Source of the DNA: an uncultured Prevotella sp.
Lineage (GTDB): Bacteria; Bacteroidota; Bacteroidia; Bacteroidales; Bacteroidaceae
NCBI GenBank assembly: GCA_947164965.1
Contig: CAMUYR010000008.1
Location: 46,794 to 110,793, forward strand
Direction: 5' to 3'
DNA length: 64,000 nucleotides
The notes under the pieces were generated by a model that ran no database searches, was not told the origin of the DNA, and saw nothing but the letters and a program-made list of their open reading frames with translations. Shown here in pieces: positions 35,101 through 43,623 of this stretch (positions within the stretch are counted from its first letter, which is position 1; every line of letters starts with the position of its first letter). A program made the position numbers and the translations under genes.

Positions 35101-36113
35101 AGATAGGCATGTGGGATATCTGCACGCTCAACCTTGAGCCATTTGGAGTCGTTGAAACCGACCTCGCTCCAACCCACCATTTCCTTGCGGGCATCGTATT
35201 CTTCACCATCATATTCATTATTGGCACGGATGGGACCATTGGCTGTCACCTTCCAACCCTTATCATCCGTTTGCAGGCGTTGAGTGGTTCCATCAGTATA
35301 TTCAACAATAACGTTGATGCGGCACTTGGGATAACCAAAGGTGTGAATCTTATATGGCTTGTGCTGTTGCATCGGGAACAAACGACCATTGCCCAAAATG
35401 ATACCCAGACAGATGTGTGATTTGAGGTTTGAGGTTTGAGATTTGAGATTTGAGGTTACGTCGTAAGTATTGTAATAGATGGTCTTGCGATAGTCGGAAG
35501 GAACGGGTTGCAGCACGCCATCGCCCATACGCTGTCCATTGACGTAGAACTCGTGGAGACCGATGCCAGCTACATAGGCCGTAGCCCGCTTTACCTCCTT
35601 ATCCTTCAACTGAAACTCCTTACGCAGATAGCGGGCAGCCATGCGGGTATGGAAGCCACGTTCCTCACCAGGTAACAACTGTTCCAAACCAATCCAATAA
35701 CCGCTCCACTTTCCTTCATTCAACAGCCCAATGCTGAAGTGCTGAGGCTCGCTCCATGCTGTCTCCCCCTTATTGGTAAACACTTTGACCTTCCAGGTGC
35801 AGAAGGTACCGCTCTTCAGCTGCTCACCAGCATATGGTATCCATAGCTGTTCATCAGATGCTACCTTGCCAGAATTCCATAGCTCACCTTTGTCACCACT
35901 GACGACGATTTGATAGGCTGTCTGCTTAACGTCTTGTTGGTTGCTTGTTATCAACCAAGAAAAACGTGGTTTATCCATATCAATGCCCAGAGGGTTTGTA
36001 AGGTTCTCAACCTTAAGGCAACTTACGCTCACCTCAGGCTTTGCCTCTTTTTTCTTCTTGGCTATGCCCATCAGCGGTACCATAGCCAGCAATATGATAA
36101 GAAGTTTTTTCAT
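32193..36113 (-). CDS. GH78 alpha-L-rhamnosidase fused to a sialidase-like (BNR, GH33-type) domain
   Basis: A 1306-residue exported enzyme (signal MKKLLIILLAMVPLMGIA). Residues about 25-450 hold the GH78 beta domains (RFSWLITSNQQDVKQTAYQIVV, then RKEFQL and FYVNGQRMGDGVLQP). The (alpha/alpha)6 catalytic domain follows with VDCPQRDERQPWLGDR (Asp502, general acid region) and ATTIWELWNG. From about residue 905 a second enzyme-like domain begins: HASTIVELKNGDLVAGYFGG, then Asp-box repeats SKDGGRTWS and SSDNGDTWT, the pattern of a six-bladed sialidase-like propeller (BNR_2). GH33-like enzymes cleave 3-deoxy-ulosonic acids. RG-II chain C is alpha-L-Rha on Kdo, so the fusion may remove both sugars in turn; this is inference. 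The gene lies 1 bp after GH140 and 1 bp before the possible dinB start. Confidence 0.85.
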   Translation of the reverse strand: MKKLLIILLAMVPLMGIAKKKKEAKPEVSVSCLKVENLTNPLGIDMDKPRFSWLITSNQQDVKQTAYQIVVSGDKGELWNSGKVASDEQLWIPYAGEQLKSGTFCTWKVKVFTNKGETAWSEPQHFSIGLLNEGKWSGYWIGLEQLLPGEERGFHTRMAARYLRKEFQLKDKEVKRATAYVAGIGLHEFYVNGQRMGDGVLQPVPSDYRKTIYYNTYDVTSNLKSQTSNLKSHICLGIILGNGRLFPMQQHKPYKIHTFGYPKCRINVIVEYTDGTTQRLQTDDKGWKVTANGPIRANNEYDGEEYDARKEMVGWSEVGFNDSKWLKVERADIPHAYLRSQMTPGMKVLQQIKPLTSHFSPLTSRIDIGQNIAGWLKVKVRGQKGDTIRIVYAEKLNADGTLFRDNFRNAQSTDIYVCNGDEGIEGRWWTPTFVYHGFKYAEVIGLKNAKKEDFVAEVVADEMTSTGQFECSDTILNKVMRNAWWGVLDNYKGMPVDCPQRDERQPWLGDRTMGSLGESFLFNNERLYTKWMRDICEAQRTDGCIPDVAPAFWNYYSDDVAWAAALPFSCDMLWRQYGNREAIERSYPHIKKWVQHIIEEHSKDGIIHCGKYADWCVPPEKLELIHSEDPARKTDVTLISTAYIIRTMQLMEQWGCEAEYWKPIREQMTEAFNKQFLTIKRGTSLRPGHVLYPDSVFYGNNTVTANILPLAIGIVPDDCKDDVIKNVVENICIQNKHHVSCGVIGISWLMRGLSDNGFSDVAYRLATNKTYPSWGYMAENGATTIWELWNGDKASPKMNSGNHVMLLGDLLTWAYQYLGGIRQAATTAAGSPAGYKHIVLRPAFDIQDCEWANVSYDSPYGTIKSHWKKNLQHLEWDITIPCNTSADVCLPNGETKTIGSGSYHFSVDIPTGHPAIMKDQFLYEHTYFPEAHASTIVELKNGDLVAGYFGGTHERDPDVCIWVNIKKKGSNEWSKPILAADGVLSLDDPNAKYMGLSGLKDDTTPATAGPIKTPDSYDYITKTTRLKNVSDRLKRKSCWNPVLFEMPNGELWLFFKIGTTVGDWTGWLTKSKDGGRTWSKKEPLGYATMPDGSPSGKQVAILGPIKNKPELINGRLLCPSSTENDGWRFHMEIYDLKTKQWKYIPVESTEAIKTDDNKMHPIDCIQPSILKLKDGRLQVTMRTHNAHIATSFSSDNGDTWTPVTLLDIENNQSGTDAVTLQDGRHALIYNNFETLPLTKKGPRTPCSIALSDDGTNWHHTLTLEDSPIDQYSYPAIIQGKDGTLHCVYTWRRQRIVYKQIDLNKLK
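35022..35057 (-). repeat. In-frame 7-bp repeat within the GH78 fusion gene (site 1)
   Basis: Pyrimidine-rich coding-strand units (TCTCACT/TCTCACC) translated LTSHFSPLTSR near residue 355-365, between beta domains. Confidence 0.75.
35416..35457 (-). repeat. In-frame 7-bp repeat within the GH78 fusion gene (site 2)
   Basis: Six units of CTCAAAT/CTCAAAC on the coding strand, translated NLKSQTSNLKSH, near residue 220-232. The unit differs from site 1 in the same gene. Confidence 0.8.
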
Positions 36114-36114
36114 T

Positions 36115-37572
36115 TTATTCGTTTAAGTCGCGTTCCTTAGCCTTGTAGCCATCGGGTGATAGCTCTGTCTGGTCTTTCTTCAGATAGTCTTTTGTGCTGT
36201 CGATGACAATGAGTACGCCATCCTCTACGCGAGCTGACTGAGGATGATAGCGGAAGGTGAGGGCCTTTGAGTCGTATTCACCCAGATACTTCAACTTACC
36301 TGTAGCTGCAGTCATCCACCACACATTCTTCTTCGCTCCACTAATCTTGGTCAGGTCGAGCCTCATATTGTTATTGTTGTAGTTATAGACAAGCAAATAG
36401 TCATTGCCGCGAGTGGCAATGAGGCGGTTGTACTTTTCACCATTCTCGAGAATAACACTCTGGTCAGGGATGCGCTCGAAGTAAGGGAACGACAGAATGA
36501 GGCGCTTCAGATATTGCATTTGCGAAAAGCCAGGGTCTTTCAGCCCCTGATACCACGTCTTAACATCGCCAGCATCGCCATAGCTCGTTGGATAGCCGGG
36601 CTTCAGCATCTGCATGATGGCGTTATGGCCATAGGTGTGACCACAGCTACCTGCAAATACGCTCCAGTAGGCATACCGACGCACGTCGTAGTCCTGCCAG
36701 CGGGCTTCGTTAGCGTCGTGCAAGCCCATGGGAATATCCTCGTATGAAGGCTCTGCATCGAGCACAGGCTTGATGGGGTTGTACTTCCACGTTGAGTCGA
36801 CATACATCCAGTTGTCCTCCTCAGTGTTGTCTGGGATGGGGTAGTCGGCGTTGCCCATGCGCTGTCCGTAGCGACGATGCCCACTTTGGAAAGTATGAAA
36901 GTCCATCCAGTCAGCCTTACTCCACCACTTAGCTGACGTGTAACGTCCACGCGGATGATAGGTCATCAGGTGGCTCTTGTCTATCGATTTGATAGTAGTG
37001 GCCAGCGCCTCCCATACCTCAGGCTTGATGTCGCCCTGAATGTCGCCACCCATAAACCAGATGATGTTGGGCTTGTTCTTGTAGCGATTGGCAAGGAATG
37101 TGCCATACTTCTTGGCATCCTCCACACTCAGCTTGCCGTCCTTGACCAGTCCGCCCCATATGCACACCATACCGATGTAGATGCCGTGCTGGGCAGCCAT
37201 ATCGACAATGAAGTCCATATGATCCCAATAGCCGTAGACACCTTTTTTGTTGATATCCTTAAAGTTCCAGCCATCTATGTTCGACATTTGTCCATAGATG
37301 TTGATAGCAGGAACACCGTCGATGGTCTGCACTTGCACCACGTTGTATCCTGCCTTCGCACACGATTGTAAATACCATTCTGCTTCGGCCCTGTCAAGGC
37401 GTTCTGGCAACAGCCATCCTGTCTCGCCTTGCCAGAAGAAAGGCTGTCCATTATCAAACTGCAGATAACGCTGGTTATCCGATACCTTCAATTTTCCGTT
37501 GTCCCACGGTTTGCCTGCCTGTGCCGACACTGCCAGCAATGCAAGGCTTAATATCATCATTAGTTTCTTCAT
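36115..37572 (-). CDS. GH140 apiosidase-like enzyme (DUF4038)
   Basis: Exported enzyme of the DUF4038/GH140 type, which releases the RG-II backbone from apiose-linked side chains. Signal peptide MKKLMMILSLALLAVSAQA. The barrel is easily read: PFFWQGETGWLLPERLDRAEAEWYL, then GYNVVQVQ, IIWFMGGDIQGD with candidate acid Asp177, LMTYHPRGR, and VLDAEPSYED with candidate nucleophile Glu274. A C-terminal small beta domain (collagen-binding-like, PF12904 type) follows from about 380. The length of 485 residues fits the family. It is the first gene of an operon with the GH78-sialidase fusion and dinB, 28 bp downstream of the shared motif. Assignment rests on family resemblance and on the surrounding RG-II enzymes. 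Confidence 0.85.
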   Translation of the reverse strand: MKKLMMILSLALLAVSAQAGKPWDNGKLKVSDNQRYLQFDNGQPFFWQGETGWLLPERLDRAEAEWYLQSCAKAGYNVVQVQTIDGVPAINIYGQMSNIDGWNFKDINKKGVYGYWDHMDFIVDMAAQHGIYIGMVCIWGGLVKDGKLSVEDAKKYGTFLANRYKNKPNIIWFMGGDIQGDIKPEVWEALATTIKSIDKSHLMTYHPRGRYTSAKWWSKADWMDFHTFQSGHRRYGQRMGNADYPIPDNTEEDNWMYVDSTWKYNPIKPVLDAEPSYEDIPMGLHDANEARWQDYDVRRYAYWSVFAGSCGHTYGHNAIMQMLKPGYPTSYGDAGDVKTWYQGLKDPGFSQMQYLKRLILSFPYFERIPDQSVILENGEKYNRLIATRGNDYLLVYNYNNNNMRLDLTKISGAKKNVWWMTAATGKLKYLGEYDSKALTFRYHPQSARVEDGVLIVIDSTKDYLKKDQTELSPDGYKAKERDLNE

Positions 37573-37600
37573 AGCTTGTATGCGCGTATATATAAATAAA

Positions 37601-37627
37601 GACTGACGAACTTGTAATTTGTCGTCA
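37601..37627 (-). promoter_or_regulatory. Shared RG-II regulon motif, site B (upstream of GH140)
   Basis: Minus strand: TGACGACAAAT, nine bases, GTCAGTC, then TTTATTTATA, 28 bp before the ATG. Here the flanks extend into a perfect 11-bp inverted repeat (AAGACTGACGA and TCGTCAGTCTT), so the site could also terminate the upstream GH51 transcript. Confidence 0.65.
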
Positions 37628-37660
37628 GTCTTATAGAATGTAATGCTATTAGGTATAGTC

Positions 37661-39688
37661 TTACAGCTGATATTCCAGCATTACCATCGAGTATGGCTCG
37701 AGGTCGATGTCAAACTTCTTCTTAGCCTTGATGGTCTCCTTTTGTGGAGCAATAGGCTGCTTGTCGTAGTTGTTCTCGTCGTTGGCCTTACCCTTGAGGA
37801 CGGTCTTCACAGCCATCTTCTTGATGCCGAAACGGCTCAGGTTCACTTCGAACTCTTTCTCCTTGTCCGATGCGTTCACCAATTTCACGTAGAGCTTGCG
37901 CGTCTTGACATTCAGCACCACGCTCTGTCCTTGCAACTTGCCACTCTCTTGACCTTCTGGAAGTCCCTGCCAGCGGGGAGCCTCGTCAGGATCATCAATC
38001 TTCACGCAGTCACCATAGTAATACTGGCCGCTCGACAGTCCGAACAACTGCTGCACATAGTAGCTGCAAGTGAGATAAGGACGCTCGTTGTCGAAGTAGA
38101 TGAGGTCGGGATTCCAGTTGGTGTTGGTCTTCTTGGCGAAGAGAGGAGCATAAGAAGTCATGCTGACGATGTCGCCATTAGCCTCGACATGCAACAGATA
38201 CAGACCTTCGGCCAGAGCATCGATGAGCTTCTTGTCCTTGGCAGCATATTCTCCCAAATAGACCTTTGTCTTGCGGTCGCGAGGATAATAGTTGTACTGG
38301 CGTGAAGAGAGGAAGTAGGCGTTGGGCTCGTAGTAGTGCTCGTCGATAATAGGCATAGCCGTTTCGTCGGCCAGTTTCCAACCGTTCTCAAAATCGGGAT
38401 TGCTAGGATGAGAGCCAGGGCCTGCAGTACCAACAATGACAATCTCGGGATGAGCCTTTGTCACACGTTCGTAGATATACTTAAAGCGCTCGTTGAACTC
38501 AGGTGAGATCTTTTCCTCGTTACCAAGACCCAGATACTTCAGATTAAATGGTTTCGGATGACCGGCATCAGCACGCATCTTAGCCCACTTGTTGGTGGCG
38601 GGGTCGCCATTAGCCCATTCAATGAGATCGATAGCCTCAGCAACCCACTCGTCCATCTCACTCATAGGCACCACGTCCTGAGCCTGTGTGGGCCACATGT
38701 TCCAACCGCCATTAGCGCCCTGACAGCTGACACCGCAAGGCAGGATAGGCAGAGGCTGCATACCGAGGTCTTCACAGAACTGGAAATACTCAAAGTAACC
38801 AAGTCCCATGCTCTGATGATAGCCCCATGTGTTCTTCAGTCCACGACGTGTCTCCTTAGGACCAATAGTAGTCTTCCAACGATAGGTGTCCCAGAAGCCG
38901 TCGCCACCTCCGTGAACTACACATCCACCAGGGAAACGCATGAACTTAGGCTGCAGGTCGGCCAAAGCCTGAGCAAGATCTTTACGCAGACCGTGACCTT
39001 TGTAAGTATCCTGAGGCATCAGCGATACCATATCGATATCCATCACACCCTGGGTGAGCATTAAGATTTGTAACAACGCATTCTTGCTGTCAGCACTGGG
39101 AGTAAGCACAGCCTCGTATTTCTTCCAATTCTTGGCTTCAGCAGTGATGGTAGCCTCAGCAAGCAGTTTGGGATCCTTACCCCAACCCTGTGGTTCTACC
39201 AGAACGACTCGAACCTGCTTGGCTTTGTCCTGATTACGCAGGAATACGGAGAAATCGTATTGAGCACCAGCCTTCACGCTGATACCGTCGAAGCCATCGT
39301 TCTCAATACCATAGCCTTTCCAGCCCTTGTAGTCGTAATACTCTTTGACGCGTTCGGCAGTCAGTCGCATGTAAGTAGGATTGTTGGGATGAATACCGTT
39401 GTCCTTGCGAACCTCCAGCACACCCAGCGAGTGACCAGGACGTGCTACCTTCCATGATGTGCCGGCACCCCATCCGTCGCGCTCAGCAGAGCTGTATTCG
39501 AACGAGCCGTTCTCGATGAGCTCGGCATACAAACCGCCGTCAGCACTCGACGAGATGTCCTCGAAGAAGATACCAATCAATTCGTCACTGATAGCCTTGC
39601 CGCCTTTGGGGGCTTTCATGGGCTTCTGGGCATTGAGTCCCAGTGCTGCTGCCAACAGGATGGCAGCACATGTTGTTAGTCTTTTCAT
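37661..39688 (-). CDS. GH51 alpha-L-arabinofuranosidase
   Basis: Exported exo-arabinofuranosidase of family GH51 that removes L-arabinofuranose from arabinan or arabinoxylan. The ATG at 39688 begins a clean signal peptide (MKRLTTCAAILLAAALGLNAQ); an ATG 27 codons upstream lies before the promoter and is rejected. The N-terminal beta-sandwich/CBM4-like region (GIFFEDISSSADGGLYAELIENGSFEY to about 240) precedes the barrel with YLGLGNEEKIS (acid/base Glu) and VYLGEYAA (nucleophile Glu). The C-terminal beta domain ends MVMLEYQL. 675 residues is standard. Unlike its neighbours it has a housekeeping promoter and no shared motif, so it is probably regulated apart from the RG-II units; alpha-L-Araf is an RG-I rather than RG-II feature. 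Confidence 0.93.
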   Translation of the reverse strand: MKRLTTCAAILLAAALGLNAQKPMKAPKGGKAISDELIGIFFEDISSSADGGLYAELIENGSFEYSSAERDGWGAGTSWKVARPGHSLGVLEVRKDNGIHPNNPTYMRLTAERVKEYYDYKGWKGYGIENDGFDGISVKAGAQYDFSVFLRNQDKAKQVRVVLVEPQGWGKDPKLLAEATITAEAKNWKKYEAVLTPSADSKNALLQILMLTQGVMDIDMVSLMPQDTYKGHGLRKDLAQALADLQPKFMRFPGGCVVHGGGDGFWDTYRWKTTIGPKETRRGLKNTWGYHQSMGLGYFEYFQFCEDLGMQPLPILPCGVSCQGANGGWNMWPTQAQDVVPMSEMDEWVAEAIDLIEWANGDPATNKWAKMRADAGHPKPFNLKYLGLGNEEKISPEFNERFKYIYERVTKAHPEIVIVGTAGPGSHPSNPDFENGWKLADETAMPIIDEHYYEPNAYFLSSRQYNYYPRDRKTKVYLGEYAAKDKKLIDALAEGLYLLHVEANGDIVSMTSYAPLFAKKTNTNWNPDLIYFDNERPYLTCSYYVQQLFGLSSGQYYYGDCVKIDDPDEAPRWQGLPEGQESGKLQGQSVVLNVKTRKLYVKLVNASDKEKEFEVNLSRFGIKKMAVKTVLKGKANDENNYDKQPIAPQKETIKAKKKFDIDLEPYSMVMLEYQL

Positions 39689-39724
39689 AAATGTGTAGTG
39701 GTCGTTTAAAATGATTTCTGTATG

Positions 39725-39732
39725 CAAAGATA
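39725..39732 (-). promoter_or_regulatory. TATCTTTG promoter element of the GH51 gene
   Basis: TATCTTTGC on the minus strand (complement of 39725-39732), about 36 bp before the ATG at 39688. No clear -33 partner. Confidence 0.6.
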
Positions 39733-39804
39733 CATATTTATCTCTAAACCACCTCATGTAGAAAGCCAAATGCTACAAAAAGAAAACATTTTGCAACATT
39801 TCTG

Positions 39805-42195
39805 CTATTGTAACAGATAATCCTGACCAGCTTTCGTGGATAGCGTGTAGATGTCTTGCTCCTTGGTGTGTTTCAATCCCTTGCCTTTTAATGGGGTCAT
39901 CGAACGCAGTTTGCAGACTCCTCCGTATCGTGAATGGATGACAGTCTTGGTAATTTGTCCGTCTTTCCAATCGATATCGATGACATAACCGCCACGAGCC
40001 ACAAGTCCCTTCACGCTGCCGTTCTTCCAGACACCAGGCAATGCAGGCAACAGATGGATGTATCCGTCGTAGCTTTGCACCAGCATCTCTGCGATACCTG
40101 CCGTACAGCCGAAGTTACCATCAATCTGGAAAGGTGGATGGGCATCGAACATGTTGGGATATGTGCCTCCACGTTGTTTGATGGCACCAAAGATGAGGAA
40201 GGTGTCGGCAGTCAGCGTCAACTGGTCCTTGATGAGTTTGTAGGCATGCTCACCATCCAACAAACGGGCCCACGAACAGACCTTCCAACCCATCGACCAG
40301 CCAGTAGAGACGTCGCCTCGGGCCTCGAGGGATGTACGAGCGGCATTCCAGAGCTTAGGTGTACGGATAGGCGATATCTGATTTGATGGAAAGAGACCGT
40401 AGAGGTGTGAGAAATGGCGGTGGTCATCCTTGGGATCGTCTAAGTCGTTGAGCCACTCCTGCAACTGTCCCCAGCGACCGATTTGCATAGGGGGCAACTG
40501 TTTTAATTGAGAATTGATAATTGACAATTGAGAGTCATTGTCGCCCAAGATTTTAGCTGCTTCAAGGACATTGGTATACAGCTCAGTGATGATCTGGTTA
40601 TCCATCGTTACACCGGCATCGAGAGGCGTTGGACGCCCTTTGCCTCCATGTTCAGGCGACTCACCAGGACACACCACAAGATATCCTTTTGTGGGATGCT
40701 TCACGAGAGTCTGCGTATAGAAGCGGGCTGCATCGAGCATGATGGGGTAATATTGACGAAGGAATACCTCATCACGCGTATATAGATAATGTTCCCACAA
40801 ATGCCGACAGAGCCAGGCTGAGCCCATAGGCCAAAGGCCTGTCTGAGCACGGTCTACAGGGCCTGTAATGCGCCATTGGTCGGTGTTATGGTGTAATACC
40901 CAACCCTCAGCGCCATACATGTCGCGTGCCGTCTGCTTGCCCTGTTCGTAGATTTCTCGAATCAGTTTGAACAGTGGCTCGTTCATCTCCGTCAGGTTGC
41001 AAACCTCCGATGGCCAGTAGTTCATCTCGAGGTTGATGTTCGTGGTGTATTTCGAGTCCCAAGAAGGGAACATCTTTTCATTCCAGATGCCCTGCAGATT
41101 GGCTGGATTTATGTTGTCGGGCTGACTGCTGCAAATCAGCAGATAGCGTCCGAATTGGAAGTAGGTGGCGACGAGGTGATTATCTGGATCCTCAGGTGAA
41201 CCAGAGGGAATAGTGGCGAAGCGCTCAATGCGCTTATTCATGGGCACATTGGCGTAGTGGTCCGGGCCCAAGTCGAGTTTCACGCGGTCGTAGTATTTCT
41301 GATAGGTTTGGGTATGCAGGGCTTTCAGCGCCTCATAACCCAGAGCCATTGCGCCATGCAGTCGTTCGCGTGATTGCAGGACTTCATCGCCCGTAATGTC
41401 CTTATAACTCTTGACGTTTGTACCAATAGCGATATATATTGTAGCTTCGTCGGCTCCTACCACGCTGATGTTTCCGTTCGAACCACTGACCTTACCGCCA
41501 TTTGTCTGCACGGCCATCCGCCCCATGAAGCGCACCTTGCCCTTTAGTCCTTCGTGTTTGCTGGAAACACCTAAAAGAGTAGCCTCGTTGTCATCCATAT
41601 TGATGAGTATATTTTCATGTGGCGACGTCATGTTGGCAGTAAACGTTATCTTACCTTTCTTGCTGGCAGTCAGGTGGATAGCTATTACCTGATGACCACC
41701 CAACGGTGCAATTGTCTCACGCTCATACTGCACACCATCCACCATATAGCGCACCACGCTTCGTGCATGCTCCAAGTCCAGCCAACGCTCATAGTCCTGA
41801 TAATCAGCATGTCCGTGCATTGCGATATAGAGGTCGCCGAAAGGCTGATAGGGCATGCCCATGTTCTGACCTGCAGCATTGGGCATCACTTGTGCATTAG
41901 CCAGGTCCTGAGCCTCCTTATATTTCCCTTCGAAAATCAACTGACGCACCTTCGGCAGTGCCTCTTTGGCGTTGGGGTTGATGACATTATTGGGCTGACC
42001 TGCCCAAATAGTCTCCTCATTCAACTGAATATGCTCTACGGCAGGTGTACCAAACACCATACCGCCCATCACACCGTTGCCGATGGGCAGTGCCTGTGTC
42101 CAAGTCTGTGCGGGCTGGTCGTACCACAACCTGTGTTGGGCTACGACAAAGGCACAGTATACGGTGAAGAGGGATATAAGGACTATGCGTTTCAT
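39805..42195 (-). CDS. GH95 alpha-L-galactosidase/alpha-L-fucosidase
   Basis: Exported GH95 enzyme (signal MKRIVLISLFTVYCAFVVAQ). The N-terminal beta domain carries WTQALPIGNGVMGGMVFG and EHIQLNEETIWAG, both typical of the family. The helical barrel has NINLEMNYWPSEVCNL, VCPGESPEHG with the candidate acid Glu, and FQIDGNFGCTAGIAEML with the candidate base Asp. Length 796 is normal. GH95 contains 1,2-alpha-L-fucosidases and alpha-L-galactosidases; the RG-II member removes the L-galactose cap of chain A, and the operon with a CE19-like esterase under the shared motif favours that activity here. It overlaps the esterase gene by 4 bp. Confidence 0.88.
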   Translation of the reverse strand: MKRIVLISLFTVYCAFVVAQHRLWYDQPAQTWTQALPIGNGVMGGMVFGTPAVEHIQLNEETIWAGQPNNVINPNAKEALPKVRQLIFEGKYKEAQDLANAQVMPNAAGQNMGMPYQPFGDLYIAMHGHADYQDYERWLDLEHARSVVRYMVDGVQYERETIAPLGGHQVIAIHLTASKKGKITFTANMTSPHENILINMDDNEATLLGVSSKHEGLKGKVRFMGRMAVQTNGGKVSGSNGNISVVGADEATIYIAIGTNVKSYKDITGDEVLQSRERLHGAMALGYEALKALHTQTYQKYYDRVKLDLGPDHYANVPMNKRIERFATIPSGSPEDPDNHLVATYFQFGRYLLICSSQPDNINPANLQGIWNEKMFPSWDSKYTTNINLEMNYWPSEVCNLTEMNEPLFKLIREIYEQGKQTARDMYGAEGWVLHHNTDQWRITGPVDRAQTGLWPMGSAWLCRHLWEHYLYTRDEVFLRQYYPIMLDAARFYTQTLVKHPTKGYLVVCPGESPEHGGKGRPTPLDAGVTMDNQIITELYTNVLEAAKILGDNDSQLSIINSQLKQLPPMQIGRWGQLQEWLNDLDDPKDDHRHFSHLYGLFPSNQISPIRTPKLWNAARTSLEARGDVSTGWSMGWKVCSWARLLDGEHAYKLIKDQLTLTADTFLIFGAIKQRGGTYPNMFDAHPPFQIDGNFGCTAGIAEMLVQSYDGYIHLLPALPGVWKNGSVKGLVARGGYVIDIDWKDGQITKTVIHSRYGGVCKLRSMTPLKGKGLKHTKEQDIYTLSTKAGQDYLLQ
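40505..40534 (-). repeat. In-frame short repeat within the GH95 gene
   Basis: Coding-strand units of the type TCAATTA/TCAATTG, translated DSQLSIINSQLKQL, near residue 555-565, in a surface segment of the helical domain. Confidence 0.65.
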
Positions 42196-43511
42196 TTGTA
42201 GAGTGATTTCAGAGCGTCGTCTGGTTCTATGGTGATTTTACTTTCGTCCATCATTGAGCGGTCGAGACCGAAGACGTCGATGAAGAAGTCGTAGACGGCC
42301 TGGCGCTTGTTTTCCTTGAAGTCGTGGCGTTCGTTGGGCAGATGCACGTTGCGCACCTTATCCTTGGCGTCGTAGAAGCCATAGATGCGCTGCAGGTAGG
42401 GGAACTCGATGGTGGGGACTGAGGATGTCCAGTCGCCGCCATCGCTGACGATGAGCATCGGTTTGGGGGCCATCACTGCTGCCAGTTCTGGTTCACAGGT
42501 GCCTCCAGCTGCTAACTGAACGGGTTTGCCGCTCTCGCAGGGACATCCACCATCGAAATGCGAGGCCAGATGAACCACAGGGGCTGATGCTGTTACACGC
42601 TCGTCGAGCAAAGAAAGCAGGACTGTGTGAGTGCCACCACCTGAGCCGCCCATCACACCTACGCGCTCAGGGTCGATGTTCTTACGATTTTTTAGCATAT
42701 AGTCGAGCAACACATAGCCACAGGCAGCCTGATAGACGTGGGCTCGGCTGGTATGATGCGCTTCAGCACCTACTTCTTTCTCGCTTTCGCCCCAACCATA
42801 GAGGTCGAAGTCAACACAGACAGCACCCATACGGGCCAGCGTCCCCAATCGTTGCTGCTCATCCTTACGATAACGATAGGGCCAATGACCGTCGGGGCAG
42901 ATGATAAGAGGTTTGAGATTTGAGGTTTGAGATTTGAGATTTTTCTTCTTGCCTGCGAAACTATAGATGGTACCAAAGAGATGCTGCCCGGGTGTCAGTT
43001 CGATGCAGATATTCTGCGTGGTGTAGCCATCGTGCTTGCGTACCTTAGATAACATGGGTTTCAGCGTACACGAATCGAGGAAAGCATCGAGTTCCAACCT
43101 TTGGCGCACCTCACGGCGCAATGAGTCGCGACGGGCCTCCCACTGAGCCTTGTTATGATAGAGTGATGACAACCAGTCAAGCATCATTTTACCTTCCTGC
43201 TCATGTCGGCGTGGATATTCATACAGTTTAATCTTATAGGTGTTATTGTTCTGTTTCCACCAGTTCCAGTCGTAGTATTTGCAGATATTGTCGAGCGTCA
43301 TCTCCAGCGAATAGGGGCGCACGCGGAAGTCGGCATACGGCATTCGCTTGCCCACGGTGTCGACGTTGGCATCGAACTTAAACCTGACGCCAAAGCGCTG
43401 GCTGATGTCGTTCATCAGGTCCGTTACACTACGTTCGTATCGCGTTTCAAAAGTCTGCGCCATAGCCATTGTCGATATGGCTAAAAGGACTGTTATCAGG
43501 AGTTTTCTCAT
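42192..43511 (-). CDS. CE19-like pectin esterase with N-terminal STN-like domain
   Basis: Exported alpha/beta hydrolase (signal MRKLLITVLLAISTMAMA). Residues about 22-95 resemble the STN domain of secretins and TonB-linked transducers (DLMNDISQRFGVRFKFD to YSLEMTLDNICKYYDWNW). The hydrolase starts near 150: LIICPDGHWPY, GRGS-equivalent VGVMGGSGGGTH with nucleophile Ser290, and a His in PNERHDFKENKR near residue 405. The RG-II locus of B. thetaiotaomicron encodes a pectin methylesterase of this size and fold (CE19, BT1017), and the neighbouring GH95 and shared motif support the same role; an acetyl esterase is the alternative. First gene of its operon, with the shared motif 31 bp upstream. Confidence 0.72.
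   Translation of the reverse strand: MRKLLITVLLAISTMAMAQTFETRYERSVTDLMNDISQRFGVRFKFDANVDTVGKRMPYADFRVRPYSLEMTLDNICKYYDWNWWKQNNNTYKIKLYEYPRRHEQEGKMMLDWLSSLYHNKAQWEARRDSLRREVRQRLELDAFLDSCTLKPMLSKVRKHDGYTTQNICIELTPGQHLFGTIYSFAGKKKNLKSQTSNLKPLIICPDGHWPYRYRKDEQQRLGTLARMGAVCVDFDLYGWGESEKEVGAEAHHTSRAHVYQAACGYVLLDYMLKNRKNIDPERVGVMGGSGGGTHTVLLSLLDERVTASAPVVHLASHFDGGCPCESGKPVQLAAGGTCEPELAAVMAPKPMLIVSDGGDWTSSVPTIEFPYLQRIYGFYDAKDKVRNVHLPNERHDFKENKRQAVYDFFIDVFGLDRSMMDESKITIEPDDALKSLYK
42909..42942 (-). repeat. In-frame 7-bp repeat within the CE19-like gene
   Basis: About five units CTCAAAT/CTCAAAC on the coding strand, translated NLKSQTSNLKPL, near residue 192-202, at the start of the hydrolase core. Confidence 0.78.
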
Positions 43512-43542
43512 TTTGTTTCTTAGTTGTTAATCTTTATAAAAA

Positions 43543-43569
43543 GACTGATGTTAGGCCGTTTTGTCGTCA
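43543..43569 (-). promoter_or_regulatory. Shared RG-II regulon motif, site C (upstream of CE19-like gene)
   Basis: Minus strand: TGACGACAAAA, nine bases, ATCAGTC, then TTTTTAT, 31 bp before the ATG. Confidence 0.7.
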
Positions 43570-43588
43570 TAGTTATTATTTTTTTTCG

Positions 43589-43596
43589 TACCTTTG
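43589..43596 (+). promoter_or_regulatory. TACCTTTG promoter element of the PA14-containing GH3 gene
   Basis: Consensus -7 element 27 bp before the ATG at 43624. A TTG inside it could be read as an upstream start but lies within the promoter. Confidence 0.65.
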
Positions 43597-43623
43597 CGCT
43601 CAGAAACTAAACTTATTAGAACT

